DNA of 64,000 nt, taken from NCBI GenBank assembly GCA_001466705.2, contig LATX02000175.1:620001-684000 (forward strand). The letters are read 5' to 3'. The translations under genes and the position numbers were made by a program. How positions within the stretch are numbered: the first letter of the stretch is position 1; every line of letters begins with the position of its first letter. Positions 33,360-45,853 of the stretch are shown in pieces. Below the pieces are notes generated by a model that saw only the letters and a list, made by a program, of their open reading frames with translations, made no database searches and had not been told where the DNA came from. The stretch is from Moniliophthora roreri. Taxonomy: Eukaryota; Basidiomycota; Agaricomycetes; Agaricales; Marasmiaceae.

Positions 33360-36300
33360 ATGCGGGTCCCTCTCATCCTTGGTTTTTCTCTTCTATCATC
33401 CTTCGTTCAGGGATACTTCAACTCGTCTCTTGCATCGCAATGGCCCATTCACGATTCTGGCTATACTCAAGCCGTTCAGTGGGATCATTATAGTTTGATT
33501 GTTGAAGGACGTCGTACCTTTATGTGGTCAGGAGAAATACACTACTGTAAGTACCTTTTCATGCTTGCTTATATACTTACTGATTTTATGCGGTGTTAGG
33601 GCGAATCCCTGTCCCAGAGGTATGGAGAGATATACTTGAAAAAGTCAAAGCGGCCGGATTCAACTCTGTCTCAATATACAGGTTCGTTACACGTCCGTTA
33701 TATCACTTACGCCTCTAATTCGTCAAACAGCCACTGGGGTTTCCACAGTGCGAGCAATCAGACGGTCGATTTTGAGAATGGCGCAAGATACATCAACACA
33801 CTTCTGGATTTGTGCAAGGAGCTGGGATTATTTGTTACAATGCGTGGTGGCCCATACGTCAAGTGAGTAACCCTATATACAATCGATTACTTTGGGCTGA
33901 TCAAATGCTCTATCCATACTCAGTGCTGAAACGACTGCTGGCGGCTTCGCGCTTTGGACGACAACCGGTGCCTACGGTCCTCTTAGAAATAACGACCCCC
34001 GTTACACTGAAGCTTGGACCCCATTTATGACTCGCATCAATAAAATCACTGCAAAACACCAGATCACTAACGGTGGATCCATTGTCAGTATCTTTTCGTT
34101 CATATACTGTTTCATTACTCATTCCTTTTTAGATTCTCAGTCAAATTGAAAACGAAATCTGTTGCCAAAGGAACTCCGACGGTAGCCTCAACTTCCCTGT
34201 CGCTGATTATATGGCCGTGAGTAATGATTAGACTCGTGGTGCATGTATTCAGAGCTGGTTATCTTTCCAGCGTTTGGAAAAAAACGCCCGTGATAATGGA
34301 GTGTTGATAGTGCGTTGACGCCATCTGAGGCGTTGATGTTATGTCTAATTGCTTTCGATAGCCTCTAATGACAAATGCACCCAACATGAATGGCGAGTCC
34401 CATCCCATTCCTTCGGCGTGGATGTCTAACGCATCAGTGCAGCAAAATCTTGGTCACAGGATTACAGCCCCGGCCTGCTTGGGTCCCAGGATATTTATGG
34501 TAGAATGCCCGAACATCCGCCACCTGCTACGATAACTGAATCAATTTTGCAGCGCTTGACAGCTATCCTAAATGCTGGACTTGCAATCACTCCGTCTGTG
34601 GAGCAGGATCTGCCAATGTAAACTTTGCCGACCATTTCAATATTGTCTCTCCGACACAGCCTTCGTTCATGGCTGAATTCCAAGGTGGCTCATACAACTC
34701 ATGGGGCGGGCCACAAGGAGGATGTCCTGGCGATATTGGATGGAATTTCGTGTCAATGTACTACAGGCATCTCATAGCGGAGAGAGTCACTATGATCAAT
34801 CTTTATATGTTGTGAGTGTCCAGAATAGTTCAATATCGTGCGCTGTACTCATGTTCTCAGGTTTGGCGGAACGAATTGGGGTGGTCTTGCCACCAGTGTG
34901 GTAGCGACAAGCTACGACTATTCTGCACCCATTCAGGAAACCCGCGAAATCAGTGACAAGTATTACGAAACGAAGCTCATCGGTCTTTTCTTCCGGGCTG
35001 CAGAGGACCTCGTAATGACCGACCGTACAGCTTTCTCTACTTCGTATACGACCACCGATGGTGTGGGAGCTACCGAACTGCGAAATCCCGAAACGAAGGC
35101 GGGTTTCTACGTGACTCATCAGGTCAACATGGATTCCACGGCTACTGTTGACTTCCGAGTCCATGTTGCCACAAAATCGGCGGGCAACCTGACTGTACCG
35201 GTCTATGCGAACCCCATCATGCTCGTTGGTGAGCAGAGCAAGATCGTCGTGACAGACTTCCGGTTTGGAGACAACATACTAGTTTATTCTACCGCCGAGG
35301 TCTTGTCACACTCGGTCGTCGATGGCCAGAATATTCTTGCTTTGTGGTTACCTGAAGGCGAACCAGGCGAGTTCCGTATTCAAGGTGGTTCCTGTCGACG
35401 AGAAGTACTCTTGGGGACTGGTGGCGGATTCCATCAAGTGGGAGACGATTTGGTTCTCTCATACAGGCAGCAGTCCACCCAAGGTGTCATCCAGTTCGAC
35501 AATTTCAAGGTTATACTCCTATCACGCCAACTTGCATACAGATTCTGGGCACCCACATTAACCAACGACCCGATCGTTTCCTCAGAAGAGGTTCTGTTTG
35601 TCTCGGGTCCTTATCTCGTACGTTCGGCCAGTGTCGATGGAAACGAGGTTGTCGTTTCTGGAGACATTGACACCGAAACGGTCCTGGAGGTTTTCGCCCC
35701 GAGCGCAGTAGACTGCATTCGCTGGAACGGTAGATTGTTGAAGACACAGAGGACGTCCTATGGTAGTTTGAAGGTCACGCTTGGTAAACCGGGATTGGAC
35801 ATTTCGGCCCTCAAACAGTCATTAACCTTGTCGGGATGGAAGTATAGTTCTGCTCTACCTGAAGCCAGTGCCGACTACGACGATAGTGCATGGACTGAAA
35901 TGAATCATATGGTAACCCCCAATCCGTATAAACCAGATACTCTTCCAGTTCTTTACGCCGATGACTATGGTGAGTGAACTGTTATTTGTTGACACAGAGT
36001 TCTTCTGAACAAAAGCTGGCTAGGATACCACACTGGAGTGCAGATCTTCCGAGGTCACTTCACAGCAGGTAACGCTACTGGTGTCGATCTAAAGGTGCAG
36101 GGTGGAACAGCGTTTGGCTGGTCCGCCTGGCTCAACTCGGATTATATCGGTAGCTTCCCGGGGACAGGTTCAGCCACAACCGGGAATCTCACCCTCTCGT
36201 TTACCAACGCTACCTTAGGATCGTCAGAAAATGTCTTGACTATCGTTATGGATCATTCAGGCCATGACCAGCGTGCAGATGCTGTCCTGCCACGTGGGAT

Positions 36301-36924
36301 CCTTGGTGCAACTCTGGACTCTGAAGAGGCTGTTTTCACTAAATGGACAATTGCTGGTAACGCAGGAGGGCAGAGTAATATCGACCCCATTCGAGGCCCA
36401 ATCGCGGAGGGGGGTCTTCATGCAGAACGGGCTGGATGGCATCTTCCCGGATTCGACGATTCAGCTTGGACAGAAAGATTCCCGTCGGAAGGGGTAGAGA
36501 ATGGATCGATTGGTTTCTTCCGCGCAATCTCGGAGCTGAACATCCCAGAAGGTTATGATGCGTCGCTGGAATTCATCTTGCAAGCCCCTGCGGAAAGCGT
36601 GTTGAGAGCGCAGCTCTATATTAATGGGTGCGTTCAGTTAAACTAAAATAACCGAGTGAGTGACTGACCAGTATTTACAGCTACCAATATGGGAAGTTCG
36701 CGCCACAGATAGGCAATCAGATTGCGTTCCCTGTGCCGCCTGGTATCTTGAACTACAGAGGGACGAATACTATCGGTTTGAACCTATGGTCACAAACCGC
36801 GGCTGGGGCTAGATTGGATGTTTCATGGAATGTGACTGGAGTGTACGAGAGTTCTTGGGACCCAGGTTTCGATGCCAGTTATCTTCAGCCTGGCTGGACC
36901 AACAACCGGCTGCAGTTCATGTAA
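33360..36924 (+). CDS. secreted beta-galactosidase, glycoside hydrolase family 35
   Basis: Removes terminal beta-galactose, for example from pectic galactan or xyloglucan, outside the cell. Signal peptide [18 protein letters not shown]. The catalytic TIM barrel includes [54 protein letters not shown], the acid/base Glu in ILSQIENE, and the nucleophile Glu in [20 protein letters not shown], then [13 protein letters not shown]-terminal beta domains follow ([12 protein letters not shown] ... WTERFPSEG ... IGLNLWSQT). About 12 introns. The one after NAPNMN uses a GC donor (gcgagt) and a 51-nt length; only that choice gives the family sequence [10 protein letters not shown]. It ends NNRLQFM and TAA at 36922-36924. 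About 950-1000 residues, normal for fungal GH35. Confidence 0.94.
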
Positions 36925-37129
36925 GAGGCAAAACAAAACTCTTCACAGATATCTAGCATGGCAACAGTATATAAAGATTGACATAGCACATGTACTTGTA
37001 CTTTACCATTTGCGATGTACTTCATTATCCAAATATGGACCCATCAGATCCAACAAACAAAATTGCCGGCTAGAAACCGTCGGGACCGGTCTCGCTTCTT
37101 GTTTTTCTTCCTTGTTATCTACCCTCAAC

Positions 37130-39285
37130 ATGTCGCCGCCAGGAGCTAACCTCAGCTTCCAGCAGCTCGTCCACGCGCTGATATATAAGGCAAAATGCCA
37201 GAAAGAAACGTGCGCCTGCTCAAGCTTACTCTGAAGCTCAGCTGACTTGTTATACAGCTTGTTGAAGTACTCTCAGGATGAGGTGTGTTTACGTCCGTTT
37301 CATGGCGTCACAGACTACTTACTCACCGCAAAGGGCAGCTAGACTCACTTGAACGCAAGTTGCAAATAGTAGCCTCGGCAGTCCGGGGTAGGCGAAACTC
37401 TCTTCAGCCCATAAATTCCTTGCCGACCGAATTATTATGTATGGTGTTTCTCAATGTGCAACTCCACCTTTCCAGTTTTCTACCGGACGACACCGAATAT
37501 AATGAACACGGAAGCGAGTGGCATTCCCTTTTGCAAGTTTGCAGACTATGGCGGGGGATCATAGCGCGATGTCCTACTTTATGGAGATCGGTCGACAATA
37601 CCATCATCACCGAAACCTACCTCCGAAGATCGCAATCCGCATCATTGACCGTATATTTGGGAATTAAAAAGTCTGAATTCGGAAACGATGTGTTGAACCT
37701 TCTCCTTCCTCACCTACCGAGGGTGAGAGAGCTTCATATGGCCGTTGATGGTTACGAAGCCAGTGCTTTACATCCGACACAGGCCATTTACAACCATAGA
37801 TTCTTGGCGTCTCCCGCACCATCACTAGAAAGTCTCTCAATCGGCACATTTGGGAAAGATCCGATGGTTGCAGGAGGTGTACTACCCCCGCTATTCGATG
37901 GACACATGCCGCGCTTGACGAAACTTGATCTCGAGTATTTTACCTCACTATCCCCGGGCCAATTCTCCAATTTAACACACATCTGTCTTTCCTACCAACA
38001 TGACACACGCCAATCCACGTCTGTATTCCTCGATTTCCTCGAGGCATCGAGTCAGACACTGGAGGAACTCGCTTTAATTCGTGCAGGACCAACATTGGAT
38101 GACGCAATCGACGTTCCTCCTGCATCCGGCAGATATATCCATTTACCGAGACTCAGGGAAATGAATCTTGGAGAATGGCCCGCCTCGTCTCTGATCGGTC
38201 GTTTTCTGTCGTACATAGGGATATCGGAAACGGCCGATCTCTACATTTGGGGCAGTATCCTTTCGGACCCATATTCGGATTTGATTCCCATTATTCCTGA
38301 GGATAGCTCGAGATTGTGCAATGTTCAAGGGATCACTAAGTGGTACTTGACACATTTCTTCTCCTCGCAGCCGGGCGAACTCTTATACACACCATTCATT
38401 GCTATCATCGGATCATCAACCAGTGGAGGAAAAGGTGCAGCCTTGCATACCTATGGACCTTTCCAGCCTACTCGCCTACTTGAAACTCTGCCACGATTTC
38501 CACTACACGAAGTGCGAGTGTTCGTGGTGAGAGACAGCTCCTTGCAGACGAATCGATTCTCCACAGGCTCGTGGAAAGATATTTTGGTGAAGATGGGGAA
38601 ATTAGAGGAACTGCGGATACTGGCCTTCCAATCAGTTGGGACAACCCGCGGAGTTTTGGGCGCCCTCATGCCAAAGGAGAAGGACAAGGAAGGAGGCGAA
38701 GTCGACGAGTCATTCAGCAGAACTCATTCCAACCTATCGTCGACGCCGTCATCGACAGGGTCTCGAACAGGCCTTCTATGCCCATACCTCAGATCACTCA
38801 CTATCGAACATGATTCCGACCTTGCCTCGATATTTATTGCAAAGCTTGTTAAATCAAGGAGGAAGCTAGGGTCGGCAATCGAGAAACTGAAAGTATTGGT
38901 TTACGATCCTCGCGGTCCGAGTCCGAGTGATAGGCCTAGTAGTCTAGCACCACCTTCCAGTACACCGCCAAATCCGCCGCCAGTTCTACTGGTTCCTCCG
39001 CCGCCTCCGCTTGCAACCAACGCGTCCACCAACCTAGGCACAGTGGATGCGGAGGCCGAGGAGGATGCATATGATTCAGATACAGAGTTCCGCATTCGAT
39101 CTGACGAAGAGTACGAGCTCTTGAAGGCATGCTGCTCTGATATCGGGGAAGAAGAAAATGAAGGGGAGACAAGCCATAAGAAATGGGAGGTTGAATTCGT
39201 CCACGGCATGCCGCTATCGAGGGATTTGGTGCCGGTGGATTGGCCAACGAACGTTTGGTTGAGGACAGGCGGTGGAGGCCCTTAG
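37130..39285 (+). CDS. F-box protein, agaricomycete type
   Basis: Likely substrate receptor for an SCF ubiquitin ligase, in a family greatly expanded in mushrooms. Three exons: 37130-37209, 37258-37282 (25 nt) and 37339-39285, giving about 683 residues. Start MSPPGANLSFQQLVHALIYK. A coiled-coil (LDSLERKLQIVASAVRGRR) leads into the F-box INSLPTELLCMVFLNVQ, ending VCRLWRGIIARCPTLWRSVD, the usual form (LPxEIL...VCxxWRxIAxxxPxLW). The rest is leucine-rich, LRR-like (LPRVRELHMAVDG, MPRLTKLDLEYF, LEELALIRAG). Low-complexity PPSSTPPNPPPVLLVPPPPP and an acidic end follow. The target is unknown. Confidence 0.85.
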
Positions 39286-40118
39286 CCATGTTTTTGTTAG
39301 ATTTGTAGGCTTTATTTATCGGAATACCATGTTATCGTATGTAGGGTTAGTGTCGTTTACACTTAATATGAGTCCATAGTCTGCCCATCAGAGGGATCCG
39401 GTAACGATGCCAATGTGACAATGTGACTCATGCAATGTCTCTAACACTCGCATTTGGACACACATACACGGTCCAGGGATGGGGCAAAATCTGACGTGCC
39501 GGCCGCTCGCCAGAAAATACTACGAGACAGCATAAACGAGGAGGTTGCGATGGGTTGGGAATGGAACGGGCCATAGTACGTGGCTTACTACGCCTGTGCC
39601 ACATTTCTTGACGTACAGTTCGAATTATAGCACATAACTCGGAAGTGGATGAGGAACATCGACGGGAAAGCCTGGGGAAAGCAGGCACGTTATATATCTC
39701 CGCCTCAATACCGTGACTGGCCGATATGGGCGCACCTAGTGGACAACTCGAAGATCCTGCCAGGCGGCCCAGAAGCTACAGAAGTATTCGTCTGACGGAT
39801 GTCTGGAAAGCAGTACGTGAGAGCATCATTGATTATCAGCTGATAACCGTACCGGCTTTCATATTCTGTCACTCAGTTTCCCGGCCAAGGCCAACCTTAC
39901 TTTTGGGCGCTGTATCGGTGGCAGCTAGCATGAAAGACGCGGTAAGACATGGAAGGTGGCAGGATCAATCGCACTGGGGTGCTGCGTTCTACTTCCATGA
40001 CATGTCAGTCAACACTTGGGACCGTGCATTCAAGAAGTCATGCAGAGGCATAAAATCATTCTGGATCGACCAGACTCTCAGGATTCAGCTCTTCATCCTC
40101 AAGTCCCTCTCGGCGAAG
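39286..40118. other. intergenic, upstream of 7-TM protein gene
   Basis: About 830 bases. An open stretch at 39726-40172 (plus) has no recognisable family; its 3' part may include the first exon of the next gene. Confidence 0.35.
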
Positions 40119-41602
40119 ATGTCAGACTCACTGACCGGTGTGCAATCTGCGATGAATGTAGCCGCTATGTAAGTTCAAAGCTAGATTTCCGTCTCATAAA
40201 TTGCGATCTGATTCAAACTTAGCTCGGGCCCACTGGTTCGTGGAATCAAACGCTCACGTCGTATCCTGTCTGGACATTTATTTTCTCCCCGACCAGCTGA
40301 TTGGTTACCTCTTGCACTGGGGTCTATTTGGGGCTTTATGCATGCAGATATGTTCGTAGCCTCCGAGCACTTTCTCGATCGTCATTGACGCCATTCCAGA
40401 TCTGTACTATATTGCCTTTCCGAACGACCGTGCGATGGCTAAAGCTCTTGCCTATGGCGTCTACATCCTTGAGGTCATCGAAACAGGTCTAATCACTCAG
40501 TCAGCGTACGCGGCATACGGATCTGGCTTTGGAAACCCCGGAGCCCTACTGGATTTGCAATTGACTTGGCTAGCGATTCCGATTATGGGCGCCATTGGTA
40601 GTTCACTCCCTTGTACACCCGACGAAGGCTGATGTTGGCAATAGTTGCTTTTGTTGGACAGATGTTCTTTGCCTGGAGAATTCACGTTCTTTCTAAATCA
40701 CTCTATATTCCCTTCGTGGTCCTCGCTGTAAGGGCTGTTAGAGATTTACATTCCTCACCCCGAATGACATAGACAATCACTAGTTCTCAGTAACCAGCTC
40801 AACCGCTGGCATTGTGACCGGGATTTACGCGCTGGAAGCTGGGAAGCTTAACCGGATGAACTCTCAAAAGGAGACGATTAGTGCATCAGTAAGTATATCG
40901 ACTTATCTCTGAATGCCGTTTCACTGAGCCGCCTTTCTAACAGCTTTGGTGTGGAAGTTCCGCTTTATGCGATCTGGTCATCGCCGCGTCTATGACATTC
41001 TATGTGAGCAAACAAGAGTTGTCTCAAGCTTGGCTAACGAATTCCTGATGCTACAGCTATCCAAGATAAAAAATGGTTTCAAGAGGACTGAAGCGATGAT
41101 CAGGAAACTCATTCGAGTGACTGTCGAGACTGGAACAATGACCGGTTGGTTTTATTTGCGATATTCTAGGGTCCTGCATTGATCATCTTTTACACTAGCT
41201 GCTATTGCATCCTTGTGCCTCATTTTGTTTTTATCGTTCCCCAACACTACTTATTACTCCTCCATATCTCTCATCATCCCAAAAACGTACGCCAACACCA
41301 TCTTCGTGATCTTGAATTCGCGAATGCAGATAAAAAACGGTCGGGATCCAGATTTTTCCACCGCAATGTCAGCCGAAGCCATGACGGTCCCGACGTTCTT
41401 GTTTAGAGACAGTGGTCCACCTCTTCCCGGTTCTACTGTGTTAGACGACCATCCTCGGCAATCCGTACGCACTCGGAATTTGAGTATTTCGACTCTATCC
41501 TCCCCCGTAGCGCCTGTGTCGGCGTATGTATCGAGTAATCATGACCTGTTAAGATACCCCGAATACCCCCCAGTTTCGAGGTTCTCGACAGGCTCTTGTT
41601 GA
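40119..41602 (+). CDS. seven-TM protein with DUF6534-type C-terminal domain
   Basis: Agaricomycete-specific membrane protein family of unknown function, often listed as receptor-like. Spliced sequence: DQLIGYLLHWGLFGALCMQIYLYYIAFPNDR (TM1), ALAYGVYILEVIETGLI (TM2), LTWLAIPIMGAIVAFVGQMFFAWRIHVLS (TM3 and the conserved Q-F-AWRI), FSVTSSTAGIVTGIYALE (TM4), LWCGSSALCDLVIAASMTFYLSK (TM5), LIRVTVETGTMTAAIASLCLILFL (TM6), TYANTIFVILNSR (TM7 and LNSR signature). A Ser/Pro-rich cytoplasmic tail ends RFSTGSC and TGA. Introns include 40352-40399 and one ending ATCACTAG before FSVTSS. The 5' end is uncertain: I propose MSDSLT at 40119 joined by an 86-nt intron to the exon at 40223. Confidence 0.75.
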
Positions 41603-42908
41603 TGTGAGTGAACTGTGCTCTTCTCTCATTTCACGAAGCCATTGCTGACGCAAGGAACATAGGTCAACTCAAATAAAATGAATGCGCAATTTGCTTGTAT
41701 CATTTTTGAAAATGAAGATGATTACAACCCAGACACACCGAATGCTTCTCTTACTCCTATGGGTCTAAATATTGACACCCAGATTATGGAGACAAGCGAC
41801 ACGACTAAGGTGCTTCTCCCCGTCTTTCCCAAAAATGAAAGGTAAATCAGCTTCAGGACCATACCAGCGTCGTCACTGTGAACGCAGTTTATGTAAAGCG
41901 GAGGTCAAAAAACGTTACCTTGTGAAATCCGATTACGGTGTCATTTGACGAAAGTGCCTGCCGGTTCCGTATACTGTATATAAGAGCTGTTCCTGGTGTG
42001 TCGAGTTCTATGCAAATCCAGGAGTCGGTAGTTGGACCTGATCATTGCAGCAACATCTTCAGTGAGAACTTCGCTCTGGGCACGAACTCACCTTCGATGT
42101 TGAACTTACAACGCCGCTTCGGACAGAAGGTAGGATAGTCCGTCAGTAGTAAAGGATAGAGCTGTATGTCGGCCTCCATAAACCCCGTGAACGGTAAGGA
42201 TCCCCATACCACTTACCGATTAATCATTGTCCGTGCTTTCAACCATCGAGAGACGGAATTACCGCCGAAGATGAAGTGTAGAATAATTACTTACTCCTAC
42301 GATAGTGGGATCCTCTGCTGCACTGACGTTACTGTACAGTGTACGTAGTCCTGCGCTTTGAGACATCCGCCCCATTTGTTCAAATCGCGGCCTGACAGGG
42401 TCCGTGTTTGACTCACACATCGGACATGCGAGTCGCAAAACAGATGGTTCAATTACAAGAACTGTGGCAATGTTTGGTATTACTTCTGTCGATGGCTCTC
42501 ACGCTGCCCCGTATCATCAACCAAAACACTTGGTCATGGAAAGACCTTAGTGAACGACAGTGGGTTCAAAGCGCAGTTTGAGCGGAAAATTGATAGTGAA
42601 TGGTCATGAGTCGACGGCCGATCCGGAAGTTCGCATTTCGTCCCGTCATTTCAGATCTTCATTCACCCGGGGTTCTCAGATAAGCCGCTCTGGTTGGATG
42701 CTTCTCCGCGTCCTTACCGGTGCGGAGCTGATCGTTGAGGGTGTTTACTGACAGCCCGCTCACCTGGACGCGAAGTCATTGACTGCAGTTGCGAATATGC
42801 TCTATTTCTTTAGTTCACCGAGCAATTCAGACTCACTGGACCTTTCACATGCACTGCTGTATCAATGCATGCAGGACATGCAGAGGTTTAGATAGACCCG
42901 AGCAGTCC
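41603..42908. other. 1.3-kb region without a supported gene
   Basis: Several short frames, including GSVFDSHIGHASRKTDGSIT followed by RTVAMFGITSVDGSH near 42400-42530, look protein-like but have no consistent exon chain and no family I recognise. This could be decayed coding sequence. Confidence 0.35.
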
Positions 42909-43268
42909 TTATGTACTGAGGTTGTTTACCAATAGCTCATCAACCTGGGCATGGATACAAAGTTAGAACACTCCGGTCTCGGTGCTAGGACACCCACTTT
43001 GAAAAGCACTATTCCGCTGGATCTCTTGATCACCTCCTCGCCAAACACGCACAGGAAGAGAGCTCCACGAATCCACCGGCTAACAATCAAATCTATCCAG
43101 GGCCAATAAGTAACACGTATTCAAGTCATTTAGACGACGGGAAGAGTGAAGCTCACCTCCGACATCAACGAAGTATGATCCAGAGAGGAGGTCCATACCG
43201 TCGGTGGAACAAATAAGTAGAGGCGAATGGCCATGAGAATTCCAATGAGCTCCAAGTGAGAGCAAAGT
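42909..43268 (-). pseudogene. inverted relic of the gene at 43557-44794
   Basis: On the minus strand MDLLSGSYFVDVG is followed by a donor GTGAGC; then RWIRGALFLCVFGEEVIKR, IVLFK, a donor GTGGGT, and after an intron VDELLVNNLST and TAA (42909-42911). This matches the plus-strand gene in residues and intron positions: MGLILSGSYFLDIE / RWIRLVLTSGD / LVFFK / VNELSLDSLSS. No start or N-terminal part is found, so it is a truncated, head-to-head copy. Confidence 0.6.
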
Positions 43269-43556
43269 AGGATAGAAAATGTCATTTCCTCTCCTTAAGC
43301 CTCCTACCCACAGAAATCTGTGGAAATAGGTCGTTGAATCAGATCTGAATCAGATGCTGTATTCCCGAAGAACTGCGGCGGGTGGGAAGGGCGACAAAGG
43401 CACAAACTATGTGGCACATACCTCTGAACCTTGCCAGAACGCTAATAATCCTGCACCTGGGAACAACCTGGAGCCACATTAAAACAGCTCGTGAAGATCG
43501 AGGTTAGCAGCGGCTGGTTGATAGCAAAAAGTTTCGGCGCCTATTTTACTTGATCC

Positions 43557-44794
43557 ATGACTACGACCGCGACCATCGACGCCATTACTACTCTGCAGTC
43601 AGTTTATCTCACCTCAACAGTTGGTAGGGACGTTTTCTTTCTCATATTGCGCTCAGAATCTGCGGAGGGGAAATCTCACGTCAAAATATGTTTTATCTGA
43701 CTCAGTGGCAAGAAAGTTCAGCCAACACTTCATCGGATCAAACATTTCTTTGCCACCGCGCACAGATGTAGAAGATGCGATAGGTTCGCGTGTCTGTTTC
43801 CTGCGAGTCAAGTTTTTGGAGCGCTCGCTCTTCGTATTCACGTGTCACACAGAAAGATACCGACAAAAGCGAACTATTGACCGCTCTGACCCCTTCTTAC
43901 TAGAACTTCTACTTCGAACGTTCAGCTCACCAAGCGCACCTGACCCACAAAATTCAAATTCTGTCCGATTAAATGATCAGATCTCCAAGCCTGCTTTCAC
44001 CGGAATGCGTGCTTACATCCGCTCTAATTCTCCACTCGAGGGCGTCAACGATACTTCACTCGACACTTCCCGCCCAGCTTCCTCAGAGGAGGTCAAAGCA
44101 TTAGGTTGGGAGGTTTTCCCGCAAGGCAATGATGTACAGAGTCAAGAAAGGTTTAAGGTTCTAGCCAGGAGCCAAGGTTTTACCCAGACGGACGCTCTCC
44201 GAATCGACCTCAGCCAGATCGATGATATCGAAGTGCGTGTTTCTTCAACCGAGACGTTGTCCTACTATTCATGAATCCCGCGCAGTCATTTATGGACCTT
44301 GCTGGCAAGAAACCACTATCCCAAAAGTGATTGGTTTCCTTCATTTTCCCCTTGTCACGGCTCTTACAAGCACCCCCAGCAATATCTTCGTCGAGGGCAG
44401 TATGGGCTTAATCCTTTCAGGATCATACTTTCTCGACATTGAAGGTAAATATCCCAAAATTGTCCAAGTCATCAAACCAATAGGCTGTGAACAGATCCTG
44501 TCAACAACCGGTGGATTCGACTCGTTCTCACGTCCGGCGATGCGCTTTCTGCGCCGAGTGGTGCCTTCTTCCGATGCGCAGTGATTGAGGCGGAGATCAA
44601 GGAGCTCTCTGTACTAGTGTTTTTCAAGGTATGGTTATTGTAATGTTCCATTGCTTGCGACAACTTACTGACATGACATCCTCGTTCAGGTGAATGAACT
44701 GTCACTAGATAGTCTCAGTAGTCAGATTTGCGCCGGAAAAGATGCAGAAAAACACCCGGTCAGGGTCGAATATTTGAAGAGTCTGGGGAAATGA
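43557..44794 (+). CDS. unknown protein, possibly frame-damaged
   Basis: I do not recognise the family. The C-terminal half splices cleanly: IYGPCWQETTIPKVIGFLHF, SNIFVEGSMGLILSGSYFLD, then after a ~50-nt intron IEDPVNNRWIRLVLTSGDAL, and after another intron VNELSLDSLSSQICAGK, ending YLKSLGK and TGA at 44792-44794. The N-terminal half has a good ATG at 43557 (MTTTATIDAITTLQSVYLTS), but that frame closes at 43698. A long open frame in another phase (43621-44274, RKFSQHFIGSNISLPPRTDV ... LRIDLSQIDDIE) takes over. The junction to IYGPCW is off by one base with the obvious GT/AG pair. So either exons are misassigned or the gene carries frameshifts. Conservation with the inverted relic at 42909 shows the C-terminus was under selection at some time. 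Confidence 0.45.
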
Positions 44795-45853
44795 TCTTTG
44801 TTGATATAGCATGACCAACAATTGGCTGATTTATTTCTAAAACCTTAGGAATTAGTTCTGTCTTGTCGTTATATTGCCTTCCTGCACCAAACTTTTCACG
44901 AATTGCTCCGATGCTGCAGCACCCAAGCCTAGCATTTTGTCATGGAGTCAGTCACGGAATTCGCTGCTTCGCCTGTTTAAATCTATCACCACTCCCCAAA
45001 ACACAACAATAATGGTTTCGTTCACGAAATGGCCTCTATAAGTTCTGTGGCTGGGAGTCTAACCCAGTTTTCGCGTCCATCGACAATTCAACGCCCGAGA
45101 AAATGACAAGCGCATATAGTAATCCAGGGAGCACTTGCTGGTAACGGTCTGTAAAATTCAACAGACACATGAAAGTGGAATCTCAATTGCATCTGTGATA
45201 ACACATGGGGATAAAAGAGCCATGAACCACAGAATAAGTACACAGTGGGTCGTTGAGACTGCCGCCAAGCTACCACGTCAGCGAGGGCCGGCAGCCCAGT
45301 TTTGCAGTGCTCATTGATTCTCTTCTTCAATGCCAGTTACCACAGCAGCGAAAAATCGAGCAATCATGAAAAGTGATGTCAGTCAAGTACCTCTAAGTCT
45401 AGCACCTCGAGGATTGTGTTTTTGGATGTGGAGCGCGGAGCAATGATGCATATGTTCTGTATTTGAGCACATAAGTATCATGCCATCGGAATTCTTGACT
45501 TCTTGGGTCACAGAGAAGGGAAGCAAGAGCCTATTGAGGAGTCATCGTTCCAGCGATACAGTAGGCCACAGTAGGGAAGTAAATCTGAACATTTCCGAAG
45601 ATGCACCGATAAGTTAGGACCTTGGGTGTGACGATTATTTGCCATGCTCGAAACCTGCCTACTTGAGGTAATCTCGGTTATATATGAAGCAGATTCTTGG
45701 ACGTCAGTACGTCTTTTAGCTGGCCTTTCAGCCGACCGAACATTAGTTAGGTTAAAGGTGTGGCTGACATAATCCCCAATGAACTTTGAACTCAGAGTCA
45801 CAGGACATTGTTGTTATTTAACGACCACCACGACGACGAGGACGACGACGGCG
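44795..45853. other. intergenic, upstream of F-box/WD40 gene
   Basis: About 1 kb with no gene. An ACG/ACC microsatellite (about 45821-45850) lies just before the chosen start codon. It is in frame with an upstream ATG at 45779 and would encode a Thr-rich leader if translated. Confidence 0.4.

Noticed and set aside
39726..40172. 148-codon open frame upstream of the 7-TM gene
   Set aside because: No family signal and an unlikely exon chain; only its far 3' end may belong to the 7-TM gene.
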